Origin: Lepus europaeus
Lineage: Eukaryota > Chordata > Mammalia > Lagomorpha > Leporidae
Direction: 5' to 3'
Assembly: GCF_033115175.1 (NCBI RefSeq)
Contig: NC_084827.1
Location: 23,430,001-23,494,000, forward strand
DNA: 64,000 nt
The notes beneath the pieces are model-generated. The model had not been told where the DNA came from. It saw only the letters and a list, made by a program, of their open reading frames with translations, and searched no databases. Below, piece after piece: positions 44,047 to 56,547 of the stretch; the first letter of the stretch is position 1, and every line of letters starts with the position of its first letter. The position numbers were made by a program, and so were the translations under genes.

Positions 44047-44082
44047 CTACACTTGATCTTAGCCAAAAGGCTGAGAAGCAAT
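44047..44082 (-). pseudogene. Truncated U2 snRNA retropseudogene (first 36 nt)
   Basis: On the minus strand this reads ATTGCTTCTCAGCC, then TTTTGGCTAAGATCAAGTG, then TAG, which is the 5' end of U2 snRNA with two changes, both at CpG sites. CAGATAAGCATAATA (44032-44046) and CAGAATAAGCATAATA (44083-44098) flank it directly, a TSD with one indel. There is no poly(A) tail and nothing beyond about nt 36-39. This is the known class of 3'-truncated snRNA pseudogenes and cannot make a functional U2. Confidence 0.88.
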
Positions 44083-44098
44083 CAGAATAAGCATAATA

Positions 44099-44612
44099 AA
44101 CTATTTGCTTTTGGAGTTGACATGTCTGTAGGAATAATTTTAATATTATGACTGGTTAACCAAAAGTCTAGCTATTATATTCCTTATGAGATATTACCTT
44201 TCCACTTTAAAAAATGTGTTGATAGCACCTCTGTTCTATATTTTTTGGAATATATTTTTGTATTTCTTTATTAAAAATCTTTCTTTTATAACTCTACCTG
44301 ATTTTGAATGAAAGATGACAAATATAGAAACAATAGAAGCATTGCAAACTTTTCATATATTTCCTACTTCCAATTTTTATATCTTTGTATTTTCTGAAAA
44401 TAATTATATATGTCTATAATTTTGTATGCTACTTTTTCTGCTTAAATATCCTTTTCTATGCATTCTCCATCTGCGTGAAATTCAAAAGCACATTACTATA
44501 ATTATACCAAAGTCTTCATAAGCATGAAGAAAGTTAATTAACCAATTAAGGCAATTATCTTGACATGTTCAAAGGTGTGTTAACTAAAAAGACTACAAAT
44601 AAGACACAAAAA
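44099..44612. other. No gene recognised
   Basis: AT-rich unassigned sequence. Confidence 0.4.
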
Positions 44613-44935
44613 GTTTGGGCATTTTGGCACAGTGGGTTAAGCCACCATTTCAGATGCCCACATCCCATATGGAAATACTGATTTAGCACTGGCTACTCCA
44701 CTTCTGACCCAGCTTCCTGTTAACACATCCCGTAAGGTAGCTGAGGATGGTTCAAAGTACTTGAGCACCTACCACCCACATGGAAGACCTGGATGGATTT
44801 CTGGGTCCCTGGCTTTGACCTGGCCCAGCCTTGGCATTTATGGATGTTTGAGGAGTGAACCAGCCAGCAAAGGAAGATTCTTGCATATCTTTCTGTGTCA
44901 CTCTGCCTTTCAAATAAATATCTGGTTTTAAAAAG
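44613..44935 (+). mobile_element. Old C-type SINE, plus strand
   Basis: GTTTGGGCATTTTGGCACAGTGGGTTAAGCC head, CTTCCTGTTAACACATCCC middle, GGAGTGAACCAGCCAGC and CAAATAAATATCTGGTTTTAAAAAG tail. No clear TSD. Confidence 0.85.
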
Positions 44936-45547
44936 AGACAGCTATTTCTCTTCACTTTGCACATGATCTAATGGGATACATGCTTCTATAAAAGAATGCA
45001 AAAATCAGATAAATTTAAATTTAATCACATTGAAATGCCAGACTTTACTGAGCTGAAGGAACTCAATTGTATTCAAAATAGACAGAATATTAATGAATGA
45101 ATAAGGTATATCCCATTTAATACAGTAGCAATTTGTAAGAACTATGGAGAATAAAAGAACATATGAGCATATCATACCTATAACTTGTCAAAGAGAATTT
45201 TTCATCCAAAACAGTATGTCTCCAATAACCTGTCCTCAAGTCTCTAGTTTGTAACCTTCAGAAATCCAGTGTGATGGCTTAATTGTGCTTGAAGAGAATT
45301 CCAAAGCATTGCGTTTCATATATGTAATTATAACACTGTCCATAGGCAAATATTAGAGTTTAAATCATTTATTTTATAATATGTATTTCTTTCATTTTCA
45401 TAAATTGTCTTCTATAGCACTTCTACCAAGAAGACATTACTAATTATATATTTGCTATATAATTATGCATACATATTGAATAATTACAGTGTACTAGAAA
45501 ATTCTATACAATCTTTACAACCTCAATTATTTTTAAAGTTTACTTTT
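44936..45547. other. No gene recognised
   Basis: AT-rich unassigned sequence. Confidence 0.4.
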
Positions 45548-45788
45548 TATGATGATTTGTTTATTTGAAAGGCAGAGTTACACAGAGAGGAAGGAGAGGC
45601 AGAGAGAGAGAGAAAGAGGTCCATGTGGGCGCAGGGGCCCAAAGACTTGGGCCATCTTCTACTGCTTTCCCAGGCCATAGCAGAGAACTGGATCAGAAGC
45701 GGAGCAGCTGGCACTCAAACTGGCACCTATATAGGATGTTGGTACTGCAAGTTGTGGCTTTACCTGCTATGCCACAGCGCTGTCCCTG
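45548..45788 (-). mobile_element. C-type SINE with about 100-bp internal deletion, minus strand
   Basis: The tail and purine run (GAGGCAGAGAGAGAGAGAAAGAGGTC) jump straight to CATGTGGGCGCAGGGGCCC. The part that would hold TTCCATC...CCAGGAGC is missing. Head TGCCACAGCGCTGTCCC is intact. A type 2 SINE follows 38 bp to the right. Confidence 0.88.
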
Positions 45789-45826
45789 CTCAAATATTTT
45801 CTTGTGAATCTTGTAAGACTTATTCT

Positions 45827-46149
45827 TTTTTTTTTTTTTTTTTTTTACAGGCAGAGTGGACAGTGAGAGAGAGACAGAGAGAAAGGTCTTCCTTTTGCCA
45901 TTGGTTCACCCTCCAATGGCCACCGCGGTAGGCGCGCTGCGGCCGGCGCACCGCGCTGATCCGATGGCAGGAGCCTGGTCTCCCATGGGGTGCAGGTTTG
46001 GGCCATCCTCCACTGCACTCCCTGGCCACAGCAGAGAGCTGGCCTGGAAGAGGGGCAACCGGGACAGGATCGGTGCCCCGACCGGGACTAGAACCCGGTG
46101 TGCCGGCGCCGCAAGGCGGAGGATTAGCCTAGTGAGCCGCGGCGCCGGC
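45827..46149 (-). mobile_element. Young-looking type 2 SINE with TSD
   Basis: T-rich tail, ACAGGCAGAGTGGACAGTGAGAG, CpG-rich body (GGCGCGCTGCGGCCGGCGCACCGCG) and GAGCCGCGGCGCCGGC head. TAAGACTTATTCT (45814-45826) and TAAGACTTAGTCT (46150-46162) form the TSD with one mismatch. It lacks about 20 bp in the middle relative to 18238-18605 (GGTCTCCCATGGGGTGCAGG then TTTGGGCC). Confidence 0.95.
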
Positions 46150-46162
46150 TAAGACTTAGTCT

Positions 46163-48284
46163 CTTCTATACATTATTCTCAGCCTACATATCATTTGAGT
46201 GTTCTGTGCTAACATTGTTCACTGCCCAGATATGTCATTCATCCGGTTCATACTATAAAAAAAGCAATGCTAAAAACAATTCTTCACCAAGAAAATACCA
46301 TCAAATGTTGAAAAACAAGCAAAAATTATTTTGGAGAAAAATTTAAAGACTATTTGTAAATGAGACCAAAATAAATGTCTTAATGAAATGATGGAGTAGG
46401 AGCTTGAGAGTGCCTGTTAAAAATAAAATTTAAAAAAACCTAGCCATCTAATTTTCAACTTTTGTCATTTATGCATTTTAACCTGAAGTCCTATGATAAT
46501 TTAATTTGAATAAGAATAGCTTTTTCTCTTAGAATTTACTACAAGTGTGTTTGATGATAACTGTGAGAAAATTTAATGTATGGCATTGAATAAAAATCAT
46601 GAATTTTGAATGAAACTGTCCTTCATTAAAATCCCATTCAACCAGTTATATAATCTTTAGTCTCTGGATCAATCTGTACAAAATAAAGAAGAATAGTTAT
46701 TTTTAATATTTGAAAGATCTATGTGGCCTAATAGTTAGGCTCATTTTTTGCACCTCCTTAGCAGAAAAGTGGTTCCCCTTTCAAATGCCATCAAATGTAT
46801 TCTAGGCTCCTAAATAAGGAATTTGCTGAGTCATTTGCAATCAAGCCAAAACTATACCCAGAACAGGTGTCTGATCTTACAAGGATGAACTGCTATCCTC
46901 TTAATGGAAGAAGAAATATTATGTAGTCAACTTGTTATCAAGTAATTAGTCTTATCAGAGAACATTGCCACACATTCTTATTATGAATTAGCCTGGTAAT
47001 ACATATTTTCCTCTCCATTGTGTTTCAGAGTTGACTATGAATGTGGTAGTAATGCAACTGCCATGCATTTTTGTGTTGTAATTACTTATCCATCCAACCC
47101 ATGTTTAACCAACCTCGGCTATGTCCCTCCTCTTTCCACTGATCCCACAGAGCCCTGTCAAACAAGAACTCTGCATATAGGATAAGAGAGGTGTGAAAGA
47201 CTGAGCTATCTGCTCAAAGGTTTATTGATAGCCTTTGGCCATGCTCAGGCTTGATCCTGAATCTATCATTTTCATCTTACAGTGGACAGTTGCGAGCCTT
47301 ATCCAATGTTAGAACTTTTCAGGTCTGAGAAACCATCTCAAAGAAGCATAGTGAATTTGTGTTTCAGAATGTTTTTCTGTCTTGAACAGGGCTCAGTATT
47401 TCAGAAATGCTATACAATTATCTATTGCAGATGATGTGGCTTTGTTACAGAATTTCCACTGAAGCTTGCCTTTTACTTCATATTTAATCTTTTCCCACCA
47501 CTGACATCTCCAACACCACTTGTCTGCTGGGAGCTCAAATCTAAGATTTAGGGAAGATTGTATTGTGACCTGCATCTGATGCAGCAAACTTTCTGGCTCT
47601 GATTATCACTCAGACTGACAGCATTTCATGCCACTCAAGAAATGGGCTAGAGCATTTACCTATTAGTGAATGTGCTACATTTTGAACCAGATGTGGCCTA
47701 TTATGTGCTGTACTTTGTTTTGTGTTACAGGTTGCAAGATGCATATACACTTGGAGTCTATTGCATGGAAATCCTTTAAATAATGGAAATAAACTAACCA
47801 AGTTTGTGGATATCTCTTAAACCATCCTTCTCAGTCAGTTACAAAAGACAGTCATCCCTAAGCTTCTTAGTTATGCTAATACCTCTCAGACTATATTTCA
47901 ATACACTTGGTAAATAGTGTGACCTCTCAGAGCTGTCACAGAACATAACTCTTTTGTAAGTCATTGGTCCACCTCATGGAATGTATATTCAATACTAGCG
48001 TGTTCACTGCCTCCAGCTTTATTCTTTCTTCTAATATCCAATATCAGAACAACTGCATATACACACAGACATCATCCAGATGATATGTATAAATGTGTGT
48101 ATGTATAAACATTCTATAAAATATCTTTGAGATAAAATCCACAGAAAAATTCACTATATAAAATCCATAAAACTCACCTTTCTAAAGTGTATAATGTATA
48201 TATATATACTTAATTATTAATGTACATATAACCCAAATATATTATTTATAATCTATTAATTATCATGGGCATTTACTATGATTT
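46163..48284. other. Long stretch without recognised genes; possible MIR fragment
   Basis: 2.1 kb without SINE or L1. About 46630-46700 may be a MIR remnant. 47380-47800 is less AT-rich and ends GGAAATAAACTAACC, with an AATAAA. It is not recognised and shows no long sense frame, so no exon is called. Confidence 0.4.
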
Positions 48285-49820
48285 CTATTTTTAAAAATTT
48301 TTAATTAATACAAAGAGAACAGATTTTCTGCATTCCAAAGCCACACTTCCAAGAAGACAACCACACTTCTTTCACTCCCCAATCCTTCCCCCCATCTCTT
48401 CATCAGCTTTTGCAAAGACAAAATTTTAATCCACTCTATATTTACAGGCTTAACTCAGCACTAATCATAATCTTCAATGAGTAAAAGTAGGAAGAACATA
48501 GTTCCACAGGAGTATTATCAAGAGCTAAAAATGTCAATAATATCTCAAAATGACCATTTCATTCCTATACATTTGTTGGTATTCTGTCTTAACTATGACA
48601 TATCAAAGAAAACATGATAATTGTACTTTTGAGACTGGCTTATTTCACTAAGCACAATGGTTTCCAATTACATGCATTTTGTTGCAAAAGGCAGAACTAA
48701 TTTTTTTTATGGCTGAATAGTATTCCATAGTGAAATAACTCTTCCTTTTGATGATTTCATTTCATTTCAGTAACTTCCTAGAGTGAGATTGCTGAGTCAT
48801 ATGGTAGACCTATATTCAGATTTATGAGAAATCACCATACTGTCTTCCATAAAGTTTGTACTAGTTTACATTCCCACTAACAGTATTGAAGGTACCTCTT
48901 TACCCACATGCTCGACAGAATTTATTGTTTTATGATGTGGGGGTGATGGCCATTCTAACTGGGTTGAAGTGAAACCTCATAGTGTTTTTAGTTGCATTTC
49001 CCTGATGGCTGGTGATCCTGAGCATTTTTTCCTGTGTCTGTTGGCCATTTGGATTTCATCCTTTAAAAATGGCCTGTGCATGTCCTTTGTCCATTTCTTA
49101 ACTGGATTGTTCATTTCTTGAGTTCTTTCTAGATCCTGGGTAATAATCCTTTATCAATCACACAGTTTGCAAATATTTTCTCCCATTCTGTTGATTGCCT
49201 CATCACATTTTGAGTGCTTCCTTTGTAATACAAATTGTTCTTAGCTTGATGTAATCTCATATGTCTATTTTTGACTTTATTTCCTGTGCTTCTGAAGTCT
49301 TTTCCAAGAAATCTTGTCCTATGTCAATATCTTGAAAAGTTACATCACTATTTTTCTCTAGTAATTTTATGCTTTCCGGTCATAGATTTATATGCTTGAT
49401 CTATTTTGAATGGATTTTTGTGTAAGGTGTAAAATAGGGGTCTTGTTTCATACTTCTGCATGTGTAGATAAAATTTACCTCAACAATTGTTGAAGAGATT
49501 GTCCTTTCTCTAGGGATTTGCCAAACATTAGTTGTAGATGCATGGATTAATTTCTGGGATTTCTTTTCTGTTCCATTAGTATACATGTCTATTTTTGTGA
49601 CAATTCTTGGCTTTTTAGATTATAACTGCCTGGTACTATATCTTGAAATCCAGTACTGTAATGATTCTAGCCTTGTTTATGTTGTTTAAGATTGCTTTAG
49701 CTGTTTGGGGTCTCATCTGTTTCCATATGAATTTTAGCATCATTTTCCCTAGATCTCAGAAGAATGGCATTGGTATTTTCATGGGGATTGCATCAAATCT
49801 GCAAGTATCTTTGTCTTAAG
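48285..49820 (-). mobile_element. Old L1, minus strand (3' UTR and ORF2 C-terminal half)
   Basis: Left part (48285-48760) is a 3' UTR with TTTTAATTAATACAAAGAGAACAGATTTTC. Then TGGCTGAATAGTATTCCATAG, GTAAACTAGTACAAA-type text, GGCCATTTGGATTTC, TGTCCTTTGTCCA and CTTTTCTGTTCCATTAGTATACATGTC are the reverse complement of ORF2. Many stops in every frame. It is a more diverged lineage than the other L1s here. Confidence 0.85.
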
Positions 49821-51771
49821 AATTTAGGTATTAGAGTTGTAGTGTCTCCAGATGTATACACTAAAAAAAGCTGATGTCTCAAAAAGTGAGAATATTTTCT
49901 TTCATTTGTCTTTTACTTTATGGAAATAGAGAACAATGGGTACTCTAATCACAGCATATTTACATTTTCAAATATTGCATTTAATTATACCCTCTGCTTA
50001 AACAAAAAAAGAGACAATTGAAGGTAGTTAGGAGCATTTTCCGTAATGGATTTCTATTATAAGATGTGCTAAACCACTAAGTGGTGAGCATTAGTGTTTT
50101 TGAATTACAATATTGCAAGTCTATTAATTCTCCCTCAGGAAAGAGGAGCTCAAAGAATTGTTTTCATAGTAAAATTTGAATTTTATTAATACTATATCTT
50201 TTTTCATCAAATGGAAAGTCACAAGGATGATTTGTTGATATGTTATCTATTTACATGCGGAAATATGCACATAAACTTAAGAGTATAGGGTTAATTAAGC
50301 TCATTTCTTTCCTAGTGCTAAGACCTCAAGAAATAAAACTCATGATAAATAGACTTCGTAGCAGATCAGTGCATCAAGGTTAAGATTGTTTCAATGAAGG
50401 CTGCAAGGATGACCATTTGTCCTGAAAATTTACTTAACCTACCCTTCATTTCAGGAAAGCAGCTGTTCCTACTGACGTTTTCTGCATTGTGGAATATAGA
50501 TAAATGAAATAATCACTTCTCTAGTTTTAAATTCCCATGTCATCATCATAAAAATGACCCTTAAACTTATTAAAAGCCTCAGAGAAAATTACATTTCAGA
50601 AAGATAGACAAAAATTAGGATTTTCTCTTATTCCTAAAACATTAGTAGTCAAATCTCTTTCCAAACTGACAGTGTCAAACCCCAGTAACGTGACTACTCC
50701 AGTTTTAGGTTTAGATATCAAACTGTGAGCATATTCTGCCCTTAAGGCTCATTGAACCACACTATATAATACAGCAGAGCGCCTTAGACAGAAACCGATC
50801 CCTTTCATCTTCTCCTAAACCTGTCAGCCATGGGTTCTTTTCCAAAGCTGTGCCTAACAGATGTTATCAAATGGATTTCTGTTACCCATTTTTTTCCATA
50901 TATTCAATTCTATATTTATTGTTATCTTAGCTGGAGTTTGCAGAACACTCAGAAAAATTAAAATGAAAAATAATCTCAAACTCTAGATACACTATTCACA
51001 TAGTTTGTACTTGTTCTTGCAGAATTTAAATAAAATATGCTTTGATCTGTCATGTTCAATCATAGAGTAAATTTCAGAATAATGAGCTACTTTCATATCA
51101 GATTTTCTTTGGTTGAGACATGTTTGAAAATATTAGAAGAAAATGTTAAAAAAGAAATTGCTCATTTGGTCATAAAGAACTCAGTAACATTGCTTACATG
51201 TTTTTTTTGAAATACCATTCTTGGAGATAGCAGAATGGCGTGGTTTTAGACATAGTTGAACTAAATTTGCTCTATCGGAAAAATATGCCTCCCTAATTTT
51301 AGTTTTAAGATCAGTTACTTAAACAAGTTATCATGAAATGTGTCATTCTAACTGAGAAATTTTCTGAGTCAAAACTGATAAAAATGGTTTACAGAATGTT
51401 ATCGTTACTAAATAGCATGATATAAAATGAAGCCAGCCCTCTTTTTCTTTTTCTTTTTTTTTTTTTCTATTCATGAGAGATGCTTTTATTGTTCTTTGCT
51501 TTGGGCTTCTAGAGTCTTTAAAACAGCAATAATAACAGAATACAGCAGAATTAGATTCTATTTTCAGTTCGCATTCCATCTTCCACTTTTCTAGAGAGAA
51601 TTATGTTAGGGTGTATGTGAACTGGCAGACACAGCAGAAAGACAAAAGGCCAGTATCCACTAAACAGCAGTGTAAAAGCATGTGGGAAGAACAGGGAGAC
51701 CGTCTGAAGTCCGCACAGAATAAACAAAAACATTCTTTTCTCAAACCAATTTATTAAAAATAACACATTTA
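49821..51771. other. Long stretch without recognised genes or repeats
   Basis: 1.95 kb. I see a pyrimidine run (51442-51468) and the 147-codon minus-strand open frame 51551-51994, which crosses into a SINE fragment and has no motif. Possibly single-copy. Confidence 0.4.
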
Positions 51772-51914
51772 AGACAGCCTTTGGTGCAGCGGTTAGGACA
51801 CGGTGTGGGGCATCTGCATTCCCCATGGGAGTGCCTGGGCCGCAGTTCTGGCTCCACTGCTGATTCCAGCTTCTTGCTGATGCGCATCCTGGGAAGAGCA
51901 GGTGGCCAGTCCTC
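51772..51914 (+). mobile_element. C-type SINE head fragment, 3'-truncated
   Basis: AGACAGCCTTTGGTGCAGCGGTTAGGACAC, CTGGCTCCACTGCTGATTCCAGCTTCTTGCTGATGCGCATCC match the first 140 bp of an old C SINE. The remainder and the tail are absent, so it was cut by a later deletion rather than 5'-truncated. Confidence 0.7.
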
Positions 51915-52626
51915 TTAATAATCTTTTTCTTTGAACCAAAAACCAAATGCTTTCTGACGCATCGTGCACACTTTTTTAGATCTAATGCTAACAAAGATTA
52001 AAATATCTATTTTCCATGGCTGAGAAACAACAGTGGACATTGGTAGGAATTTAAAGTATATTAAAAGTTATTTTTTTTCTTTTGTGAAGACTTTCTCGTC
52101 CAGAGTTTCATAATCAGATCCACAAGCTTCAAACAGCACTAGCTACAAAATGTGTGGAATCCAGTACATAGTGAACATGTGGAGTAATTTGCTTAATAAA
52201 ATTAAGATTTCACAGACAGTGGCAGCAATATAGTAAGGCCAGGGAGAGAGGTCTTTGAAAGCTTGGATCTCACTGGGCTGCATAGATTGAAGGGTTCAAA
52301 ACGGACCCTGGTACTCTGTGTATGAAATTCCTCACATATTTAACTAATGGTCTATGTAACTTTAATCAAATCTGCAAAGTTTTGGGCACAAAAAAGGGGA
52401 GGATAAACTTTCAAAACGTGAGTTATCCTTCTTCTCATTATTGCTTAAGCCCCATGGGAGTTCATACCAAAATTATTGGTGGTTTCCAGGTCTCCAGTCT
52501 CTACCATTTTGGTAGTAGTAGCATTTGATATTGCGACTTTTATTTCTTTTTGATTTTTTAAAAATATGCTGGATCTAAAAATGTAAATGGAGAGTTCTCT
52601 TAAGCAATGATGATCTGAAACTCTAT
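51915..52626. other. No gene recognised
   Basis: Unassigned sequence before the L1 TSD. Confidence 0.4.
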
Positions 52627-52641
52627 AAAATCTGAAGTGTA

Positions 52642-53808
52642 AGCATGGTACTGGTACAGAAACAGATGGATAGACCAATGGAACAGAATAGAAACACCAG
52701 AAATCAATCCAAACATTTACAGCCAACTAATATTTGATCAAGGATCTAAAACCAATTCCTGGAGCAAGGACAGTCTATTCAATAAATGGTGCTGGGAAAA
52801 TTGGATTTCCACATGCAGAAGCATGAAGCAAGACCCCTACCTCACACCTTACACAAAAATCCACTCAACATGGATTAAAGACCTAAATCTACGACCTGAC
52901 ACCATCAAATTATTAGAGAACGTTGGAGAGACCCTGCAAGATATTGGCACCGGCAAAGACTTCCTGGAAAAGACCCTGGAGGCACAGGCAGTCAAAGCCA
53001 AAATTAACATTTGGGATTGCATCAAATTGAGAAGTTTCTGTACTGCAAAAGAAACAGTCAGGAGAGTGAAGAGGCAACCGACAGAATGGGAAAAAATATT
53101 TGCAAACTACCCAACAGATAAAGGGTTGATAACCAGAATCTACAAAGAGATCAAGAAACTCCACAACCACAAAACAAACAACCCACTTAAGAGATGGGCC
53201 AAGGACCTCAATAGACATTTTTCAAAAGAGGAAATCCAAATAGCCAACAGGCACATGAAAAAATGTTCAAGATCATAGCAATCAGGGAAAGGCAAATCAA
53301 AACCACAATGAGGTTTTACCTCACCCCGGTGAGAATGGCTCACATTCAGAAATCTACCAACAATAGATGCTGATGAGGATGTGGGGAAAAAGGAACATTA
53401 ACCCACTGTTGGTGGGAATGCAAACTGGTTAAGCCTCTGTGGAAGTCAGTCTGGAGGTTCCTCAGAAACCTGAATATAACCCTACCATGCAACCCAGCCA
53501 TCCTACTCCTTGGAATTTACCCAAAGGAAATTAAATTGGCAAACAAAAAAGCAGTCTGCACCTTAATGTTTATTGCAGCTGAATTCACAATAGCTAAGAG
53601 CTGGAATCAACCCAAATGCCCATCAACAGTAGACTGGATAAAGAAATTATGGGACATGTACTCTATAGAATACTATACAGCAGTCAAAAACAATGAAATC
53701 TGGTCATTTGCAACAAAATTGAGCAATCTGGAAAACATTATGCTGAGTGAAATAAGCCAGTCCCAAAGGGACAAATATCATATGTTCTCCTTGATCGGTG
53801 ACAACTAA
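52642..53808 (+). pseudogene. L1 ORF2 C-terminal third, broken
   Basis: Open from 52823 to 53278 (about 150 codons). It carries [31 protein letters not shown] and [20 protein letters not shown], the thumb-to-Cys-domain region of L1 ORF2p. Frame is lost between 53279 and 53535, where the Cys-rich motif lies. It is regained at 53536-53808, which ends DKYHMFSLIGDN before TAA. No EN or RT domain is present. Confidence 0.9.
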
Positions 53809-54426
53809 CCGAGCACCAAAAAGGAAACCTGTTGAAGTGAAATGGACACTATGAGAAACGGTGACTTCATCAGCCCTTGCACTGACTGTTGATGAACAAC
53901 TTAATACGTTATCCCTCTTAGTATTTTTTGTTTGTTTGTTGTACTTAATACTATTGGTTGAATTCTGTAATAAATATACAGTTATTCTTAAGTGTTGAAA
54001 CTTAATTGAAAAGTGATCCCTGTTAAATATAACAGTGGGAATAAGAGAGGGAAGAGATGTACAATTTGGGACATGCTCATGCTGATTTGACCCAAATGGT
54101 AGAGTTAGAAACATACCAGGGGATTCTAATTCAATCCCATCAAGGTGACATGTACCAATACCATCTCACTAATCCAAGTGATCAATTTCAGTTCACAATT
54201 GATCATAATGATAGGACTAAGAGTCAAAGGGATCACATAAACAAGATGAGTGTCTGAATAATACTAACCGATAGAATAAAAAAGGGAGAGAATGATCCAA
54301 CATGGGAAGCGGGATGCACAGCAGACTCATAGAATGACCGATGTCCTAAACAGTACTCTGACCTTAGAATCAGCCCTTAAGGCATTCAGATCCAGCTGAA
54401 AAGCCTATGAGAGTATTTCGGGCATG

Positions 54427-54481
54427 GCAAAAAAAAAAAAAAAACAAAAAAAACAAAAAAAACAAACAAACAAACAAAAAA
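54427..54481. repeat. A-rich (AAAC)-type simple repeat in an L1 3' UTR
   Basis: A15 then runs of AAAAAAC and AAAC units. It is the same UTR position as A29 in 3124-3152 and (AAAT)n in 32940-32985. Confidence 0.9.
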
Positions 54482-55066
54482 ACCTAAATGAAGGATCTCC
54501 CCGCGTGAGATCCCAGTGGAAGGAACAGGTCATCAAAGAAGGAGGTACCTTTCTCTGAAGGGAGGAGAGAACTTCCACTTTGACTATGACCTTGTCTAAT
54601 TATGATCAGAGTTGGTGAACTCAAAAGGCTTCCATAGTCTTGGCATCTCATGACAAGAGCCTAGGGTGATTACTGATGCAATAAACAAGAGTGTCAATTT
54701 GTTAAGTCAACAACAGGAGTCACTGTGCACTTACTCCTCGTGTAGGATCTGTGTCTTTAATGTGCTGTACATTGTGAATTAATGATATAACTAGTACTCA
54801 AACAGTATTTTTCACTTTGTGTTTCTATGTGGGTGCAAACTGTTGAAATCTTTACTCAACATATACTAAACTGATCTTCTGTATATAAAGAGAATTGAAA
54901 ATGAATCTTGATGTGAATGGAAGGGGAGAGGGAGCAGAAAAGGGAAGGGTTGCAGGTAGGAGGGTAGTTATGTGGGGGGAGCCATTGTAATCCGTATGCT
55001 GTACTTTGGAAATGTATGTTCATTAAATAAATGTTAAAAAAAAAGTAAAAAAAAATTTGAAGTTTA

Positions 55067-56132
55067 CTTTTATTAATAATTAGCATTAAAATCAATTGAG
55101 AATATAATATTAGTTACGTATGAACTGGAAGTGATTTATCTTTTATCTCAGCATTCAATGCAATCTCATTCACAATGGTAGCCCTTCCACTCTGTTGTGA
55201 AAGAGAAATAAATGAAATGATAGCAGCGTATTCAGAAGGTACAAACTGATAATGAAGAAAAAAAGAACAAGATTGAACTTTCAATAAATTTTAGTTGTTC
55301 AAACTAAATAGGATAGGTGAAAAATCTCCTCAGCCTAGACAAATATCACTGCAATAGATTTGTGTTATTAAGGCTTATTAAGGACTTAACTGAATAGCAA
55401 AGTTAACATCCCTTTCTGTTGATAACACTTTTTTAAAAAAAACTCTTGGAAAAACTGAATGAGAAAAGTCCATAAATCTTAATACAAGTTCAAAAAATGT
55501 AGATAAATTGTGTGAAAGTCCATGTAGGGATTTGATATCTAAAATTACATCCTTTTTTCATGCAGCGATTTATTTGAAGTTTGTTATTTAAAAGCAAAAT
55601 ATATTTATTTTAATATTAAAATTACAAAAATAAGTAGATGGGACATATCTCTCTCTCTCCCCTCTTCTCACTCTGTTTCATAAAAATAAAATTTTACGAC
55701 TTAATAAACTATTTTCTGGAAAAAGAAGGCAATATAGATAAGCAATATGAAAAGTGTCAATTCACCAGTGAATAATGTTTGAATGTGTGCATACATATAC
55801 ATGTATGTCATACACAAAAAAATGATTCAATGAATAATTGCTGTTCTCAGCTCTCAAAGATTATTAAAACTACATCCATCTGTATTTAAGTTTTTCCTAA
55901 ATTTTAAAAATGGCAGATGGAATTATGGTTCACATTTTTGTATTTAAATATTTGCTTATCAATCAATCTATATTTGGATATAATAATGGTAATGGAATAA
56001 GGATATTTACATAAGCACATTTTATATTTTGATTTTCATTGGTGAATACTGATCTAGACTTTAATCAGACTTGCAAAAGTAATGAAGTAGACTAATCCAT
56101 TTCCTTTCTTATTGGATATCACTATTGCTTTT
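55067..56132. other. No gene recognised
   Basis: AT-rich, with a CT patch at 55650-55662. No motif. Confidence 0.4.
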
Positions 56133-56145
56133 AAGAATTTTTTAA

Positions 56146-56456
56146 TATTTATTTATTTGAAAGTGTTAAAACAGAGAGAAGGAGAGAAAGAGAGAGAGGT
56201 CTTCCATCTGCAGGTTCACTCCCCAAACGGCTGCAATGGCCGGAGCTGCACCAGTCCAAAGCCAGGAGCCAGGAGCTTCTTCCGGGTCTCCCACGCTGGT
56301 GCAGGGGCCCTAGGACTTGGGCCATCTTCTACTGCTTTTCCAGGCCTTAGCAGAGAGCTGGATCAGAAGTGGAGCAGCCAGGATATAAACCGGTGCCCAT
56401 ATGAGATGCCAGCACTGTAGGTGACGGCTTTCCTTCTATGCCACAGCACTGACCCC
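56146..56456 (-). mobile_element. C-type SINE, minus strand, perfect 13-bp TSD
   Basis: AAGAATTTTTTAA at 56133-56145 and 56457-56469. Between them tail ATTTATTTATTTGAAAG, CTTCCATCTGCAGGTTCACTCC, CTTGGGCCATCTTCTACTGC and CACAGCACTGACCCC head. Confidence 0.95.
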
Positions 56457-56477
56457 AAGAATTTTTTAAATTATGGG

Positions 56478-56511
56478 TTTTTTTTCTTTCATTTTATTTG
56501 AAAAGCAGAAG

Positions 56512-56547
<36 letters not shown>

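Larger units (their letters stand above)
52642..55051 (+). mobile_element. 2.4-kb 5'-truncated L1 with diverged TSD
   Basis: Begins inside ORF2 (AGCATGGTACTGGTACAGAAACAG), continues through ORF2's end (53808), the full 3' UTR with an A-rich AAAC tract, a single CTTTAATGTGCTG block and the G-rich tract, to ATTAAATAAATGTTAAAAAAAAAGTAAAAAA. AAAATCTGAAGTGTA (52627-52641) pairs with AAAATTTGAAGTTTA (55052-55066), two mismatches. Confidence 0.94.

Noticed and set aside
51551-51994. 147-codon minus-strand open frame
   Set aside because: No recognisable domain; it crosses a SINE fragment (51772-51914) and unrelated flanks, so chance is the better explanation.
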